From Chromatiales bacterium (lineage in GTDB: Bacteria; Pseudomonadota; Gammaproteobacteria; Steroidobacterales; GCA-2729495): a stretch of DNA of 64,000 nucleotides. The DNA lies in the NCBI GenBank assembly GCA_024234935.1, contig JACKNI010000001.1, positions 620,001-684,000 on the forward strand. The letters are read 5' to 3'. Every line of letters begins with the position of its first letter. Within the stretch, counting starts at the first letter, position 1. Below the pieces are notes generated by a model, which searched no databases, was not told the DNA's origin, and saw only the letters and a list, made by a program, of their open reading frames with translations. Positions 35,177 through 44,810 of this stretch are shown piece by piece. A program made the translations under genes and the position numbers.

Positions 35177-36319
35177 GTGCGGATCGAAAGTGTCGCCAGC
35201 ATTGCGGAGATTCCGGCGACCAGCTGGAATCGCCTGCATGGCGCGGAATACCCTTTTCTGCGCCATGAATTTCTCCTCGCCCTCGAAGAGTCCGGTTGTG
35301 TCAGCAGCGCAACGGGCTGGACACCCTGCCATCTGACGCGTCGCGATGATCAAGGGTTGCTTGCGGGAGCCATGCCCCTGTACCGCAAGACCAACTCGCT
35401 CGGCGAGTTCGTCTTCGACTGGGCCTGGGCCGATGCCTACCGCCGTTCCGGTTTGCATTACTACCCGAAGCTCGTCTCGTCAGTCCCCTATACCCCCGCG
35501 ACCAGCACGCGCTTCCTTTACGCGCCCGGCGAAAACCGGACTAAAGTGAGCCAGCAACTGCTTGACGCGGCTCTGGCGCTCACGCGACAGTCAGGCGCCT
35601 CGTCCCTGCACCTGCTGTTTCCGGATCCGGCTGAAATGCCGCTGCTCGGTGCGGCCGGGATGATGCCGCGCAAGGACTGCCAGTTTCATTGGCACAATCG
35701 GGACTATGCGAGCTTCGATGATTTTCTCGGCACCTTCACCGCAGAGAAGCGCAAGAAGACCAGACGCGAACGTCGACGGGTCGCGGAGGCCGGAATCAGT
35801 TTTGAACACCTGAGCGGCCATGAAATCGACCGTGACCTCTGGAAGCAATTGATGCCGCTGTATGCCAGCACATTCCTGTACCGCGGTCGCAGTCCCTATC
35901 TGAACGAGGATTTCTTCCGGCGCATCGGGACAAGCCTGCCGGATCAACTGCTGGTGATACTCGCCCGGCTGCATGGCGAGCCGGTCGCAATGGCCATCTG
36001 TTACCGCAGCGCCGATACGCTTTACGGTCGCTACTGGGGCAGCAACGGCAATTTCCACAGCCTGCACTTTGAAACCTGCTACTACCAGGGCATCGAATAC
36101 TGCATCGCCAATGGGCTAAAGAGCTTCGAGCCCGGCACCCAGGGGGAGCACAAGCTCGCGCGCGGATTCGCGCCTACGGAAACATGGTCTGCCCACTGGC
36201 TGTCACATCCGCAGTTCGCCGCCGCGATCGACAACTACCTCGAGCGTGAGCGTGCGCATATCGATGAATACATGGACAGCGCGCGCGCCCACGTACCCTT
36301 TCGCAAGGACATGATCTGA
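35177..36319 (+). CDS. FemAB-like/GNAT-fold protein (DUF482, peptidogalycan family)
   Basis: A 380-residue protein of the DUF482/FemAB_like family, which has two GNAT-like folds. Visible features: YPFLRHEFLLALEESGCV, YRKTNSLGEFVFDWAWADAY, TAEKRKKTRRERRRVAEAGI and the C-terminal CYYQGIEYCIANGLKSFEPGTQGEHK (here split over the family core). The family is suspected of aminoacyl or acyl transfer, but no reaction is settled. It starts at GTG 35177, 7 bp after trxB, and aat follows 19 bp after it. Its position next to the leucyl/phenylalanyl-tRNA transferase, another GNAT-fold aminoacyl transferase, is suggestive but not proof of a shared pathway. Confidence 0.88.
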   Translation: MRIESVASIAEIPATSWNRLHGAEYPFLRHEFLLALEESGCVSSATGWTPCHLTRRDDQGLLAGAMPLYRKTNSLGEFVFDWAWADAYRRSGLHYYPKLVSSVPYTPATSTRFLYAPGENRTKVSQQLLDAALALTRQSGASSLHLLFPDPAEMPLLGAAGMMPRKDCQFHWHNRDYASFDDFLGTFTAEKRKKTRRERRRVAEAGISFEHLSGHEIDRDLWKQLMPLYASTFLYRGRSPYLNEDFFRRIGTSLPDQLLVILARLHGEPVAMAICYRSADTLYGRYWGSNGNFHSLHFETCYYQGIEYCIANGLKSFEPGTQGEHKLARGFAPTETWSAHWLSHPQFAAAIDNYLERERAHIDEYMDSARAHVPFRKDMI

Positions 36320-36338
36320 CCGCCAGGATGGACAGCAC

Positions 36339-37100
36339 ATGCCGCGCCTGACACTCCTGCGACCGGACGACCCCCCGGAAACATTTCCGGATCCGGCGCA
36401 GGCGCTGGACAGCCCGAACGGCCTGCTGGCACTCGGCGGCGACCTGTCACCTGAGCGGCTGCTGGCTGCCTACCGGCGAGGCATCTTTCCCTGGTACGAA
36501 GACGGACAACCGATCATGTGGTGGTCACCGGATCCGCGCGCTGTCCTGTTGCCCGGTGAACTGCATGTGTCGCGAAGCCTGCGCCGCACCCTGCGCAGCA
36601 ACCGTTACATGGTATCCGCCGACCGGGACTTCGCCGGCGTCATCAGTGCCTGTGCCGGGACGCGCGCACTGCAGGGCACCTGGATCACGGCCGAAATGCG
36701 TGCCGCCTATCTGGAGCTTCATGAGCTCGGTCATGCGCATTCCATCGAGACCTGGCACGGCGACAGGCTGGTCGGCGGCGTTTACGGCCTCGGCATCGGC
36801 AGGGTGTTCTTCGGTGAGTCGATGTTCAGCACCGAGAGCGACGCCTCCAAGGTCGCGCTGGCTGCGCTCATGCGCGAGCTCACCGAACGGGGCTTTGGCC
36901 TGCTCGACTGCCAGATCGAGACCGGACACCTGAACTCGCTGGGCAGCCGGCTGATGGGGCGCACGGAGTTCGTCAGTGCGGTGAGCAGATTGACCGCCTC
37001 ACCGCTGCAGGAATCCAGCTGGCGCTCCGGTCCCCGCCCTACCCGGAGCCTGGTTCCGTCCATCAAGCCACATGCTCGCTTGCACGATATAGCCACTTAG
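36339..37100 (+). CDS. aat: Leucyl/phenylalanyl-tRNA--protein transferase
   Basis: A 253-residue enzyme that adds Leu or Phe from charged tRNA to N-terminal Lys or Arg of proteins, creating N-degrons for ClpS-ClpAP. Family blocks: GLLALGGDLSPERLLAAYRR with GIFPWYEDGQPIMWWSPDPR, GTWITAEMRAAYLELHELGHAHS, and GGVYGLGIGRVFFGESMFS. clpA and clpS are just downstream on the opposite strand, so the recognition and degradation genes are clustered. The arginyl-transferase gene ate/bpt that often lies between aat and infA is absent. Confidence 0.97.
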   Translation: MPRLTLLRPDDPPETFPDPAQALDSPNGLLALGGDLSPERLLAAYRRGIFPWYEDGQPIMWWSPDPRAVLLPGELHVSRSLRRTLRSNRYMVSADRDFAGVISACAGTRALQGTWITAEMRAAYLELHELGHAHSIETWHGDRLVGGVYGLGIGRVFFGESMFSTESDASKVALAALMRELTERGFGLLDCQIETGHLNSLGSRLMGRTEFVSAVSRLTASPLQESSWRSGPRPTRSLVPSIKPHARLHDIAT

Positions 37101-37132
37101 ACCACAATTCGCGGCTTCCTGACGGAGCGCTC

Positions 37133-37351
37133 ATGCCTAAAGAAGACGCCATAACCATGGAAGGTCTCGTCACCGAGACCCTGCCAAACACCACATTCCG
37201 GGTCAAACTCGAGAACGGACACGTGGTAATCGCGCATATCTCCGGAAAGATGCGCAAGAACTACATCCGCATTCTGACGGGCGACAAGGTAACGGTCGAA
37301 CTGACCCCCTACGACCTGTCCAAGGCACGCATCACCTTCCGCGCACGCTGA
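37133..37351 (+). CDS. infA: Translation initiation factor IF-1
   Basis: A 72-residue OB-fold (S1-like) protein that binds the 30S A-site during initiation. The sequence is almost canonical: KEDAITMEGLVTETLPN, FRVKLENGHVVIAHISGKMRK, YIRILTGDKVTVELTPYDL. It follows aat by 32 bp and converges with clpA 26 bp further on. The same arrangement (infA with clpA/clpS convergent) occurs across gammaproteobacteria. Confidence 0.98.
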   Translation: MPKEDAITMEGLVTETLPNTTFRVKLENGHVVIAHISGKMRKNYIRILTGDKVTVELTPYDLSKARITFRAR

Positions 37352-37377
37352 CCCCGGCCTTTACACCGGCACCATGA

Positions 37378-39654
37378 TCAGGCCGGATCGGGCATATGCT
37401 CGAGGCTGCGCGTTGCCGGCGTGGTGATCAGCGTCAGGGCACCCGCGGTGTCGAGTGTCACCCGCACGTGTCCGCCCTTGGCGAGATCACCGAACAACAG
37501 CTCTTCCGCCAGTGGCCGCTTGATCTGCTCCTGAATCACCCTCGCCATGGGCCGCGCGCCCATCTTCGGGTCATAGCCCTTGTCAGCAATCCACTGTCGC
37601 GCTGCCGGCTCGAGCTCGATCGTTACTGCATTCTTGTCCAGCTGGGCCTCGAGCTCCATCACGAGCTTGTCGACCACGCGCAAGACCGCATCCGGCCCCA
37701 GCGGAGCAAACTGGATGATGGCATCGAGCCGGTTGCGGAATTCAGGGCTGAACATCCGATTGATGATCGACATGCCATCGGTGCTGTTGTCCTGGTTTGT
37801 GAAGCCCATCGACGGCCGGCTCATCTCCTGCGCGCCGGCATTGGTGGTCATCACCAGGGTCACGTTGCGGAAATCCGCCTTTCGCCCGTTGTTGTCGGTC
37901 AGCGTGCCGTGATCCATGACCTGCAACAGCAGATTGAACACCTCGGGATGTGCCTTTTCGATTTCGTCGAGCAACAGCACAGCGTGTGGATGTTTGTTGA
38001 TAGCCTCGGTGAGCAAGCCACCCTGATCGAAACCGACATATCCGGGCGGTGCACCAATCAGCCGTGAAACGGTATGGCGCTCCATATACTCCGACATATC
38101 GAAACGGATCAGCTCGATCCCCAGACAGTGCGCAAGCTGCCGCGTGACTTCGGTCTTGCCTACACCGGTTGGCCCGGCAAACAGGAATGCGCCGACCGGC
38201 TTTTCCGGTTCACGAAGCCCCGAGCGAGCGAGCTTGATGGCCGACGCCAGCGCGGTAACCGCATTGTCCTGACCGAAGATCACGAGCTTTAGGTCGCGTT
38301 CGAGATTGCGCAGCTGATCGCGATCGGATGCGGAAACATTCTTTGGCGGGATACGCGCCATCTTGGCAATGACGTTCTCGACCTGGGGCACATCCACTAC
38401 GCTGGTGCGGGTCGCCGCAGGCTCCAGGCGGACACTCGCTCCAGCCTCGTCGATGACGTCGATCGCCTTGTCCGGCAGCTGCCGCTCGTTGATGAATCGG
38501 GCTGACAGCTCGACTGCTGCGACGATGGCCTCATCCGTATAGCTGACCTTGTGATGTTCCTCGAAGCGGGACTTGAGCCCCTGCAGGATCTCTATGCTCT
38601 GCGGCACCGTCGGCTCGACGATATCGATTTTCTGGAACCTGCGCGCCAGCGCGTGATCCTTCTCGAACACTCCGCGATATTCACGGTAGGTGGTGGAACC
38701 GATGCAGCGGAGCTCGCCACTTGAGAGCACCGGCTTGATCAGGTTGGAGGCATCCAGCACACCCCCGGAGGCTGCGCCAGCCCCGATGACCGTGTGCACC
38801 TCATCGATAAACAGGATCGCGCCGGGGTCCTTGGCGAGATCCTTGATGACCGCCTTGAAGCGCTTTTCGAAATCACCCCGATACTTGGTACCGGCCAGCA
38901 ACGCACCCATGTCGAGTGCATAGATCGTGCAGCCGGACAGCACCTCGGGCACCTGGCCGTCGACGATCATCTTCGCCAGACCCTCGGCAATGGCTGTCTT
39001 GCCCACGCCGGCCTCACCGACATAGAGCGGATTGTTCTTGCGGCGCCGGCAAAGGACCTGGATGGTGCGTTCGATTTCAACTTCCCGGCCGATCAGCGGA
39101 TCGATCTTGCCTTCCCGTGCGCGGCGGTTGAGATTGGTTGTGTAGTTGTCAAGCGCAGTACCCTCGCCTTCCGGATCATCGCCATCCGGCGACGGGTTCC
39201 TGGGCTGGGCCTGATCCTCGCGCAACTTCGACAGGCCATGGGATATGAAATTGACGATATCCAGACGGGTGACTTCCTGGAGTCCCAGCAGATAAACCGC
39301 GTGCGACTGCTTCTCGCCAAATATCGCGACGAGAATATTCTCGCCCCGCACTTCCTTCTTGCCGCTGGACTGCACATGAAACACTGCGCGCTGCAGTACA
39401 CGCTGAAAGCCCAGAGTCGGCTGTACATCCAGATCGCTGCCTTCGGCTATCCGCGGAGTCGACTCCTCAATGAACTGTTCCAGATCGCGGCACAGCCGCG
39501 CCATGTCGGCACCACAGCCCTTGAGGATCTCGCTGACAGAAGGAACCGCCGCCACCGCGAGCAGAAGATGCTCAACGGTCATGTACTCGTGACGGCGCGT
39601 ACGGGCCTGCTGGAAAGCCTCGTTCAGACAGACTTCGAGTTCATTGCTCAACAT
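37378..39654 (-). CDS. clpA: ATP-dependent Clp protease ATP-binding subunit ClpA
   Basis: A 758-residue AAA+ unfoldase that feeds substrates to ClpP. The N-domain (LEVCLNEAFQQARTRRHEY) binds ClpS; AAA-1 has Walker A GEAGVGKTAIAEGLA and the Walker B LFIDEVHTVIGAG; AAA-2 has GPTGVGKTEVTRQLA, LLLDEIEKAHPEVFN and the MGARPMARVIQ sensor 2. The Clp-family middle coiled coil is absent as expected for ClpA. It starts 6 bp after clpS. The C-terminal GALTLITTPATRSLEH follows the last fold. Confidence 0.98.
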   Translation of the reverse strand: MLSNELEVCLNEAFQQARTRRHEYMTVEHLLLAVAAVPSVSEILKGCGADMARLCRDLEQFIEESTPRIAEGSDLDVQPTLGFQRVLQRAVFHVQSSGKKEVRGENILVAIFGEKQSHAVYLLGLQEVTRLDIVNFISHGLSKLREDQAQPRNPSPDGDDPEGEGTALDNYTTNLNRRAREGKIDPLIGREVEIERTIQVLCRRRKNNPLYVGEAGVGKTAIAEGLAKMIVDGQVPEVLSGCTIYALDMGALLAGTKYRGDFEKRFKAVIKDLAKDPGAILFIDEVHTVIGAGAASGGVLDASNLIKPVLSSGELRCIGSTTYREYRGVFEKDHALARRFQKIDIVEPTVPQSIEILQGLKSRFEEHHKVSYTDEAIVAAVELSARFINERQLPDKAIDVIDEAGASVRLEPAATRTSVVDVPQVENVIAKMARIPPKNVSASDRDQLRNLERDLKLVIFGQDNAVTALASAIKLARSGLREPEKPVGAFLFAGPTGVGKTEVTRQLAHCLGIELIRFDMSEYMERHTVSRLIGAPPGYVGFDQGGLLTEAINKHPHAVLLLDEIEKAHPEVFNLLLQVMDHGTLTDNNGRKADFRNVTLVMTTNAGAQEMSRPSMGFTNQDNSTDGMSIINRMFSPEFRNRLDAIIQFAPLGPDAVLRVVDKLVMELEAQLDKNAVTIELEPAARQWIADKGYDPKMGARPMARVIQEQIKRPLAEELLFGDLAKGGHVRVTLDTAGALTLITTPATRSLEHMPDPA

Positions 39655-39660
39655 GATGCT

Positions 39661-40035
39661 TCAGGTCTCCTCCAGCGTGCACAGTAGCGGATGCTGATTC
39701 TGCTGGGCGTAGGCACCAACCTGTGCAACCTTGGTCTCCGCGATCTCGTAAGTGAATACACCACAGACTCCCTTGCCTCGCGTATGAACCTCCAGCATGA
39801 CCCGGGTGGCCTTCTCGCGGTCCATCGCAAAAATTCGCTCCAGCACATCTACTACAAATTCCATCGGCGTGTAGTCATCGTTCAGCAGCAACACCCTGTA
39901 CAGGGGTGGTCGCTTGACCTTGGGCCGCGCCTCTTCGACGGCGAGCCCGCGTCCATCATCCGCCCGTCGCCCGAAGTCCTTGTCGCCAGAGTCATTGTCA
40001 CCAGGGTCATTCATCGTTGAAGTCGTCTTTCTCAC
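39661..40035 (-). CDS. clpS: ClpS adaptor for N-degron substrates
   Basis: A 124-residue adaptor that binds proteins with N-terminal Leu, Phe, Tyr or Trp and delivers them to ClpAP. A disordered, acidic N-terminal tail is followed by the fold: PPLYRVLLLNDDYTPMEFVV (the substrate pocket Asn-Asp), IFAMDREKATRVMLEVHTRG and KGVCGVFTYEIAETK. The GTG at 40035 is preferred because AAGG lies upstream; an ATG at 40014 gives a tail 7 residues shorter. clpS and clpA form an operon. Confidence 0.96.
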   Translation of the reverse strand: MRKTTSTMNDPGDNDSGDKDFGRRADDGRGLAVEEARPKVKRPPLYRVLLLNDDYTPMEFVVDVLERIFAMDREKATRVMLEVHTRGKGVCGVFTYEIAETKVAQVGAYAQQNQHPLLCTLEET

Positions 40036-40280
40036 CGAAACCTTGAGTGTTCAGGATACCGCTTTATTCGCACGCGGCCAGTACAGCGGATTTCCGCGAC
40101 GAGGCCCACTAAAGCACTGCGGCACGACGCCAATCCGGTCGCAATCCGCGGACCAGACAGTTGCTTTATTTGCGTACTCCCCGCACAGTAAAAGATTATG
40201 CTCAATCTCCATGACTTTACGGGGCTTTTTGTCGCTGTCCCGATTCATTCCATGACCCGGAACGGGCCGGACCAGGCAAC

Positions 40281-41207
40281 ATGGTAAACATACAGGCGAC
40301 ACTCAGTCGTTGGAGCGGTCAAAGTCCGGCACAGTTCACCGCGCTGACCATCGAGCGCCTGCCCGTGTGGGTGTCCTTCCTTGCTGTACTGCTGCTCGGC
40401 TATTACCTGGCCCGCTTGATCTGGTCGTTCTATCCGGTGGCTGAAAGCCCTCCCTGGCAGCCGCCGGCCCAGTTGCAGTCGGCATCGCCGTTGGCAACCA
40501 GCCAGAGCGACTACGCCAGCATTGGTGCCGCCCACCTGTTCGGCGAAGTCTCACACGACACACCATCGATCAGCGGCGATGCGGCACTTACCGCACCCGA
40601 TACGGGCCTCAGCCTTCAATTGCGCGCCACGGTTACAGCCGACAACCCCAAAGTGGCCCACGCGATCATCGCTGACAGCGGCGGTACCGAGAAAGTTTAC
40701 TTCGCCGGGATGCCCTTGCCCGGCGGTGCGACGCTGCAGAAGATCCAGCCGGACCTGGTCATCCTGAGCCGCGCCGGGCAGCTCGAGGTGCTGCGCTTGC
40801 CGCGGGCCTCCGGCAGCACCGGCAGCAGACCCACCCCTGCTCCGGCACCTGGCGCTGCGCGCTTCCCGGCCGTACAGGCCGATGTCGAGGAGTTTGTGGC
40901 GCAGAACACGGCGGGGTTTCTGGAGGTGATTCGGCCGCAGCCCTTCATGCCGAACGGCCAGCTGAAAGGCTATCGCATCTACCCCGGACCCAACCGCCAG
41001 CAGTTTGCGGCGCTTGGCCTGCGGGCCGGCGATCTCATCACAGAAATCAATGGTGTAGTCTTGAATAATCCGGCCCAGGGAACTGAAGTGTTCCGCAGTC
41101 TTGGCGGTGCAACCCAGGTAACAGTCACGCTGGAACGCGACGGCCAGCCCCAGGTTCTGTCGCTGAACATGGATCAGGTCAGTCCGGCCGGCGGAGCCAC
41201 CCAGTGA
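40281..41207 (+). CDS. gspC: Type II secretion protein GspC
   Basis: A 308-residue inner-membrane protein linking the T2SS inner platform to the secretin. One TM helix (about 30-50, LPVWVSFLAVLLLGYYLARL split here), then the periplasmic homology region (IGAAHLFGEV, LQLRATVTADNPKVAHAI) that contacts GspD, a Pro/Ala linker and a C-terminal PDZ domain (FAALGLRAGDLITEINGVVL), which helps choose substrates. It opens the gspCDEF cluster and overlaps gspD by one base at the junction TGATG. Confidence 0.94.
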   Translation: MVNIQATLSRWSGQSPAQFTALTIERLPVWVSFLAVLLLGYYLARLIWSFYPVAESPPWQPPAQLQSASPLATSQSDYASIGAAHLFGEVSHDTPSISGDAALTAPDTGLSLQLRATVTADNPKVAHAIIADSGGTEKVYFAGMPLPGGATLQKIQPDLVILSRAGQLEVLRLPRASGSTGSRPTPAPAPGAARFPAVQADVEEFVAQNTAGFLEVIRPQPFMPNGQLKGYRIYPGPNRQQFAALGLRAGDLITEINGVVLNNPAQGTEVFRSLGGATQVTVTLERDGQPQVLSLNMDQVSPAGGATQ

Positions 41208-43255
41208 TGTACAACAAGTATTCAGCCGCCCGCCGCCCGTTGTCCGCTGTCCTGGCGCTGCTTCTCTGCCTCTCGGGCACCGCTCAGCTGCACGCGGCAA
41301 CCGGTACCACCATTACCCCCAACTACAAGGACGCCGACATCCGTCAGGTCATCGAGGCAGTCGGTGAGGTCACGGGCAAGAACTTCATTCTCGACCCGCG
41401 GGTCAAGGCACAGGTCACCATGCTGTCGGTGGCACCGATGAGTCCCGATGCCTTTTACGAAGCGTTTTTGTCCATACTTTCCGTCTATGGCTTTGTGGCC
41501 GTGCCGGCTGGCGATGTCATCAAGATCCTTCCTGATGCCAATGCCAGGCAGATGCCCGGTGCGGAACTTGAAAGCGGCGGCGGCCGGCGGCCCGATGACA
41601 TCGTGACGCGCGTTATCGCCGTACAGAACGTCGCGGCTGCCCAGTTGGTGCCGATACTGCGCCCGCTGATTCCGCAATACGGTCATCTCGCCGCACACCC
41701 GCCCTCCAACCTGCTGATCATCAGCGACCGCGCTTCCAACGTGGACCGCATGGCCCGTATCATCGCGCGCATCGACCAGGCCGCCGATCAGGACTACGAA
41801 GTCATCCGTCTGGAGCACGCTTCGGCAACGGAGATCGTCAAGCTGGTCACAGCTCTTAACCAGGGCGCACAGGCGGGCGAAGGCGCCGGCGGGCCGCGCA
41901 TCACCGTGGTCGCTGATGAACGTACCAACAGCGTGCTCATCACAGGTGCCACTGACGACCGGCTCCGCTACCGTGCACTGATCACTCACCTCGATACCCC
42001 GCTGGAAGAAGGTGGCGATACACAGGTCCGCTATCTGCGTTATACCAACGCCACAGATCTGGCAACCAAGCTGCAGAGCCAGTACTCGGGTACCGGCGCC
42101 CAGGCAGCGGCTGGCAAGGATGCCGCTCCACCGGCCCAGCGCGGTGAAATCGGCATCTGGGCCGACGACTCGACGAATGCGCTCATCATCACCGCCCCGC
42201 CGAAGATCATGAAGTCGATGATGGCGATCATCGACAAGCTGGATATCCGGCGTGCACAGGTGCTGGTCGAAGCGGTCATTGTCGAAGTGACTTCAGACCG
42301 CGCCGCTGAACTCGGTGTCACCTGGGCTGTGGGCAACGCCAACCTCGACAATGCAGTGGGGCTCACCAAGTTCCCCGGAACCACGGGCGTCACAGGCGTA
42401 GCCGGCGCGCTGCTCGGCAGCGGGACCAGCACGACCAGCCCGGCGTCTCTTATCGGCGACGGCCTTACTCTCGGCGTCGGCCGGCTTCGGGATTCCGGCG
42501 TCAGTTTTGTTGCCCTTCTCGAGGCGCTCGAATCCGATGGCACTTCCAACATCATCGGCACACCGGTTCTGGTGACGCTCGACAATGAGGAGGCCGAGAT
42601 CAAGGTTGGCCAGGAAGTGCCGTTCGTGACTGGCAGTTACACCAACGGCGGTACCGGCGGCACCAGCACGAACACGGTAAATCCCTTCCAGACAATCCAG
42701 CGTGAACAGGTTGGCTTGTCGCTGAAGCTCACACCGCAGATCAATGAAGGCGATGCGGTTCGCCTGAAAATCGCCCAGGAGATTTCCTCACTCCTGCCCA
42801 GCAGTGCCGCAGTAGACCTGATCACCAGCAACCGCTCCATCAATACGACCGTCATCGTTCAGGACGGCGCAACACTGGTACTCGGCGGCCTGATCCAGGA
42901 CCAGGTCAGTGAAAAGCAACAGCGCGTACCCATCCTCGGTCGCATCCCGCTGCTCGGCGCACTGTTCCGCAACAACGAAACCACCAAGACAAAGACCAAC
43001 CTGATGGTGTTCATCAAGCCCACGATTCTGCGCGACAACGTTCAGGCTGCCTTTGAAACCAACACCAAGTACAACTACATACGCGATCAGCAATTGCTGA
43101 CCCGGCCGAAGAATGTACGGCTGATGCCGCGGACGCCCCGTGCCGTGCTGCCCGAGATGCCGGCCGTCGAGCCGCCGGCCGCCGGTACAGAACCGCCAGT
43201 CATTGATCTTCGTGAGGCCCCTCAGGGAGAAACCGGTGAACCCGGCGATACCTGA
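41207..43255 (+). CDS. gspD: Type II secretion secretin GspD
   Basis: A 682-residue outer-membrane secretin channel. After the signal peptide come N0 (ITPNYKDADIRQVIEAV), N1-N3 repeats (VIAVQNVAAAQLVPILRPL, VIRLEHASATEIVKL, VRYLRYTNATDLATKL) and the secretin domain (EAVIVEVTSDRAAELGVTW, LEALESDGTSNIIGTPVLVT, VGQEVPFVTG, LVLGGLIQDQ, PILGRIPLLGALF). The C-terminal tail is Pro-rich and may hold the pilotin-binding region. The ATG at 41207 overlaps the gspC stop; an in-frame GTG at 41204 is equivalent. Confidence 0.97.
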   Translation: MYNKYSAARRPLSAVLALLLCLSGTAQLHAATGTTITPNYKDADIRQVIEAVGEVTGKNFILDPRVKAQVTMLSVAPMSPDAFYEAFLSILSVYGFVAVPAGDVIKILPDANARQMPGAELESGGGRRPDDIVTRVIAVQNVAAAQLVPILRPLIPQYGHLAAHPPSNLLIISDRASNVDRMARIIARIDQAADQDYEVIRLEHASATEIVKLVTALNQGAQAGEGAGGPRITVVADERTNSVLITGATDDRLRYRALITHLDTPLEEGGDTQVRYLRYTNATDLATKLQSQYSGTGAQAAAGKDAAPPAQRGEIGIWADDSTNALIITAPPKIMKSMMAIIDKLDIRRAQVLVEAVIVEVTSDRAAELGVTWAVGNANLDNAVGLTKFPGTTGVTGVAGALLGSGTSTTSPASLIGDGLTLGVGRLRDSGVSFVALLEALESDGTSNIIGTPVLVTLDNEEAEIKVGQEVPFVTGSYTNGGTGGTSTNTVNPFQTIQREQVGLSLKLTPQINEGDAVRLKIAQEISSLLPSSAAVDLITSNRSINTTVIVQDGATLVLGGLIQDQVSEKQQRVPILGRIPLLGALFRNNETTKTKTNLMVFIKPTILRDNVQAAFETNTKYNYIRDQQLLTRPKNVRLMPRTPRAVLPEMPAVEPPAAGTEPPVIDLREAPQGETGEPGDT

Positions 43256-44810
43256 ACGGGCCAGCGCCGAGCCGGAGTTGGAAATCATCGTCGGCGACGC
43301 GCCGATTGCACCACATGCTGTCGCCCAGGGCGACCCGCGCAGCCAGCTACTGCCGTTTGCCTTTGCCAAACGCCACGGGGTACTGATCAACGGATTCGAG
43401 AATGGCCGCCCACTGCTGCTGGTGCGGCAAGGTGTGCGCCTTGCCACAGTGTCTGAAGTGCGCCGTTTCATCGACGCACCGCTCTGTCTCAAGGTGGTCG
43501 CAGCGGACGAGTTTGACCGGCAACTGCAGCAGACTTACGAACGCGAATCGAATACGACCATGCAAATGGTGGATGGACTCGGCGAAGACACGGACCTGTT
43601 TCGAGTCGCCCAGGAACTGCCTGAACCTTCCGACCTGCTCGAAAGCGACGACGATGCGCCAATCATCCGGCTGATCAATGCACTCCTGACCTCGGCGGTA
43701 AAGGACAACGCATCGGATATACACATCGAACCCTTCGAGAACCGGCTGGTCGTGCGCTTCCGTATTGACGGCGTCCTGCGCGAGGTACTGCAGTCCAGGC
43801 GCGCGGTGGCCCCGCTGGTGGTGTCGCGCATCAAGGTCATGTCCAAGCTCGATATTGCCGAGAAGCGACTGCCGCAGGACGGACGTTTCTCACTGCGCAT
43901 CGCCGGCCGGGCGGTCGACGTTCGCGTTTCCACAATGCCGTCCGGACACGGTGAGCGGGTCGTGCTACGTCTGCTCGACAAGCATGCCGGCCGTCTCGAG
44001 CTCGAAGGCCTGGGCATGGACGCCGACTCCAAGGGCGTCGTCGACGAACTGATCCACAAACCGCACGGCATCATTCTCGTCACCGGCCCGACCGGTTCCG
44101 GCAAGACAACCACCCTCTATGCGGCGCTGGAGCGGATCAACGACGACACGCGCAACATCATGACGGTCGAGGATCCGATCGAGTACTACATCGACGGCAT
44201 CGGTCAGTCGCAAGTCAACACCAAGGTCGAGATGACCTTTGCCCGCGGCCTGCGCGCCATCCTGCGCCAGGATCCTGATGTGGTGATGGTCGGCGAGATT
44301 CGCGACCTTGAGACCGCTGAGATCGCCGTACAGGCGAGTCTGACCGGCCATCTCGTGCTGTCTACCCTCCACACAAATACAGCTGTCGGCGCCGTGACCC
44401 GGCTGCGCGACATGGGCGTCGAGCCTTTCCTGCTCTCATCCAGCCTGATCGGCGTACTGGCACAGCGGCTGGTACGCGTGCTCGACCCGGCCACCAGGGT
44501 CGCCTATACCGCTCGTGAATATGAGTGCCGCACGCTGGGCATCGATCCGGCACACCCCCCCCTGCTCTACCATCCGGACGAAGCGGCCGTGCTGGCCGGC
44601 AGCCCGGGCTACCGGGGACGCACCGGCATTTACGAACTCGTGACCATCGACGACGAACTCCGGACCATGATTCACGATGGCGCCAGCGAGCAACAGCTGG
44701 AGCGCTATGCACGCACCCGCAGCCCCAGCATCCGTGACGACGGCCTGCGCAAGGCGCTTGCCGGCATCACCACGCTCGAAGAGGTGCTGCGCGTTACCCG
44801 TTCTGACTGA
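43236..44810 (+). CDS. gspE: Type II secretion ATPase GspE
   Basis: A 524-residue hexameric ATPase that powers pseudopilus assembly. It has N1E-type sequence, then the core: Walker A GPTGSGKTT at 284-292, Asp box IMTVEDPIEYYIDGIGQ, Walker B LRQDPDVVMVGEIRDLETAEIA and the His box LVLSTLHTNTA. The C4 zinc-binding module usual in GspE between LAQRLVR and GYRGRTGIYEL is not intact here: one Cys remains (EYECRTLG). The GTG at 43236 has AGGGAGA upstream and sits 20 bp inside the end of gspD. Confidence 0.95.
   Translation: MNPAIPERASAEPELEIIVGDAPIAPHAVAQGDPRSQLLPFAFAKRHGVLINGFENGRPLLLVRQGVRLATVSEVRRFIDAPLCLKVVAADEFDRQLQQTYERESNTTMQMVDGLGEDTDLFRVAQELPEPSDLLESDDDAPIIRLINALLTSAVKDNASDIHIEPFENRLVVRFRIDGVLREVLQSRRAVAPLVVSRIKVMSKLDIAEKRLPQDGRFSLRIAGRAVDVRVSTMPSGHGERVVLRLLDKHAGRLELEGLGMDADSKGVVDELIHKPHGIILVTGPTGSGKTTTLYAALERINDDTRNIMTVEDPIEYYIDGIGQSQVNTKVEMTFARGLRAILRQDPDVVMVGEIRDLETAEIAVQASLTGHLVLSTLHTNTAVGAVTRLRDMGVEPFLLSSSLIGVLAQRLVRVLDPATRVAYTAREYECRTLGIDPAHPPLLYHPDEAAVLAGSPGYRGRTGIYELVTIDDELRTMIHDGASEQQLERYARTRSPSIRDDGLRKALAGITTLEEVLRVTRSD

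Noticed and set aside
40051..40302. A possible 83-residue gene on the minus strand between clpS and gspC.
   Set aside because: No ribosome binding site, mixed third-position GC and no similarity to cspD, which lies at this position in E. coli. The gap most likely holds the clpS and gspC promoters.
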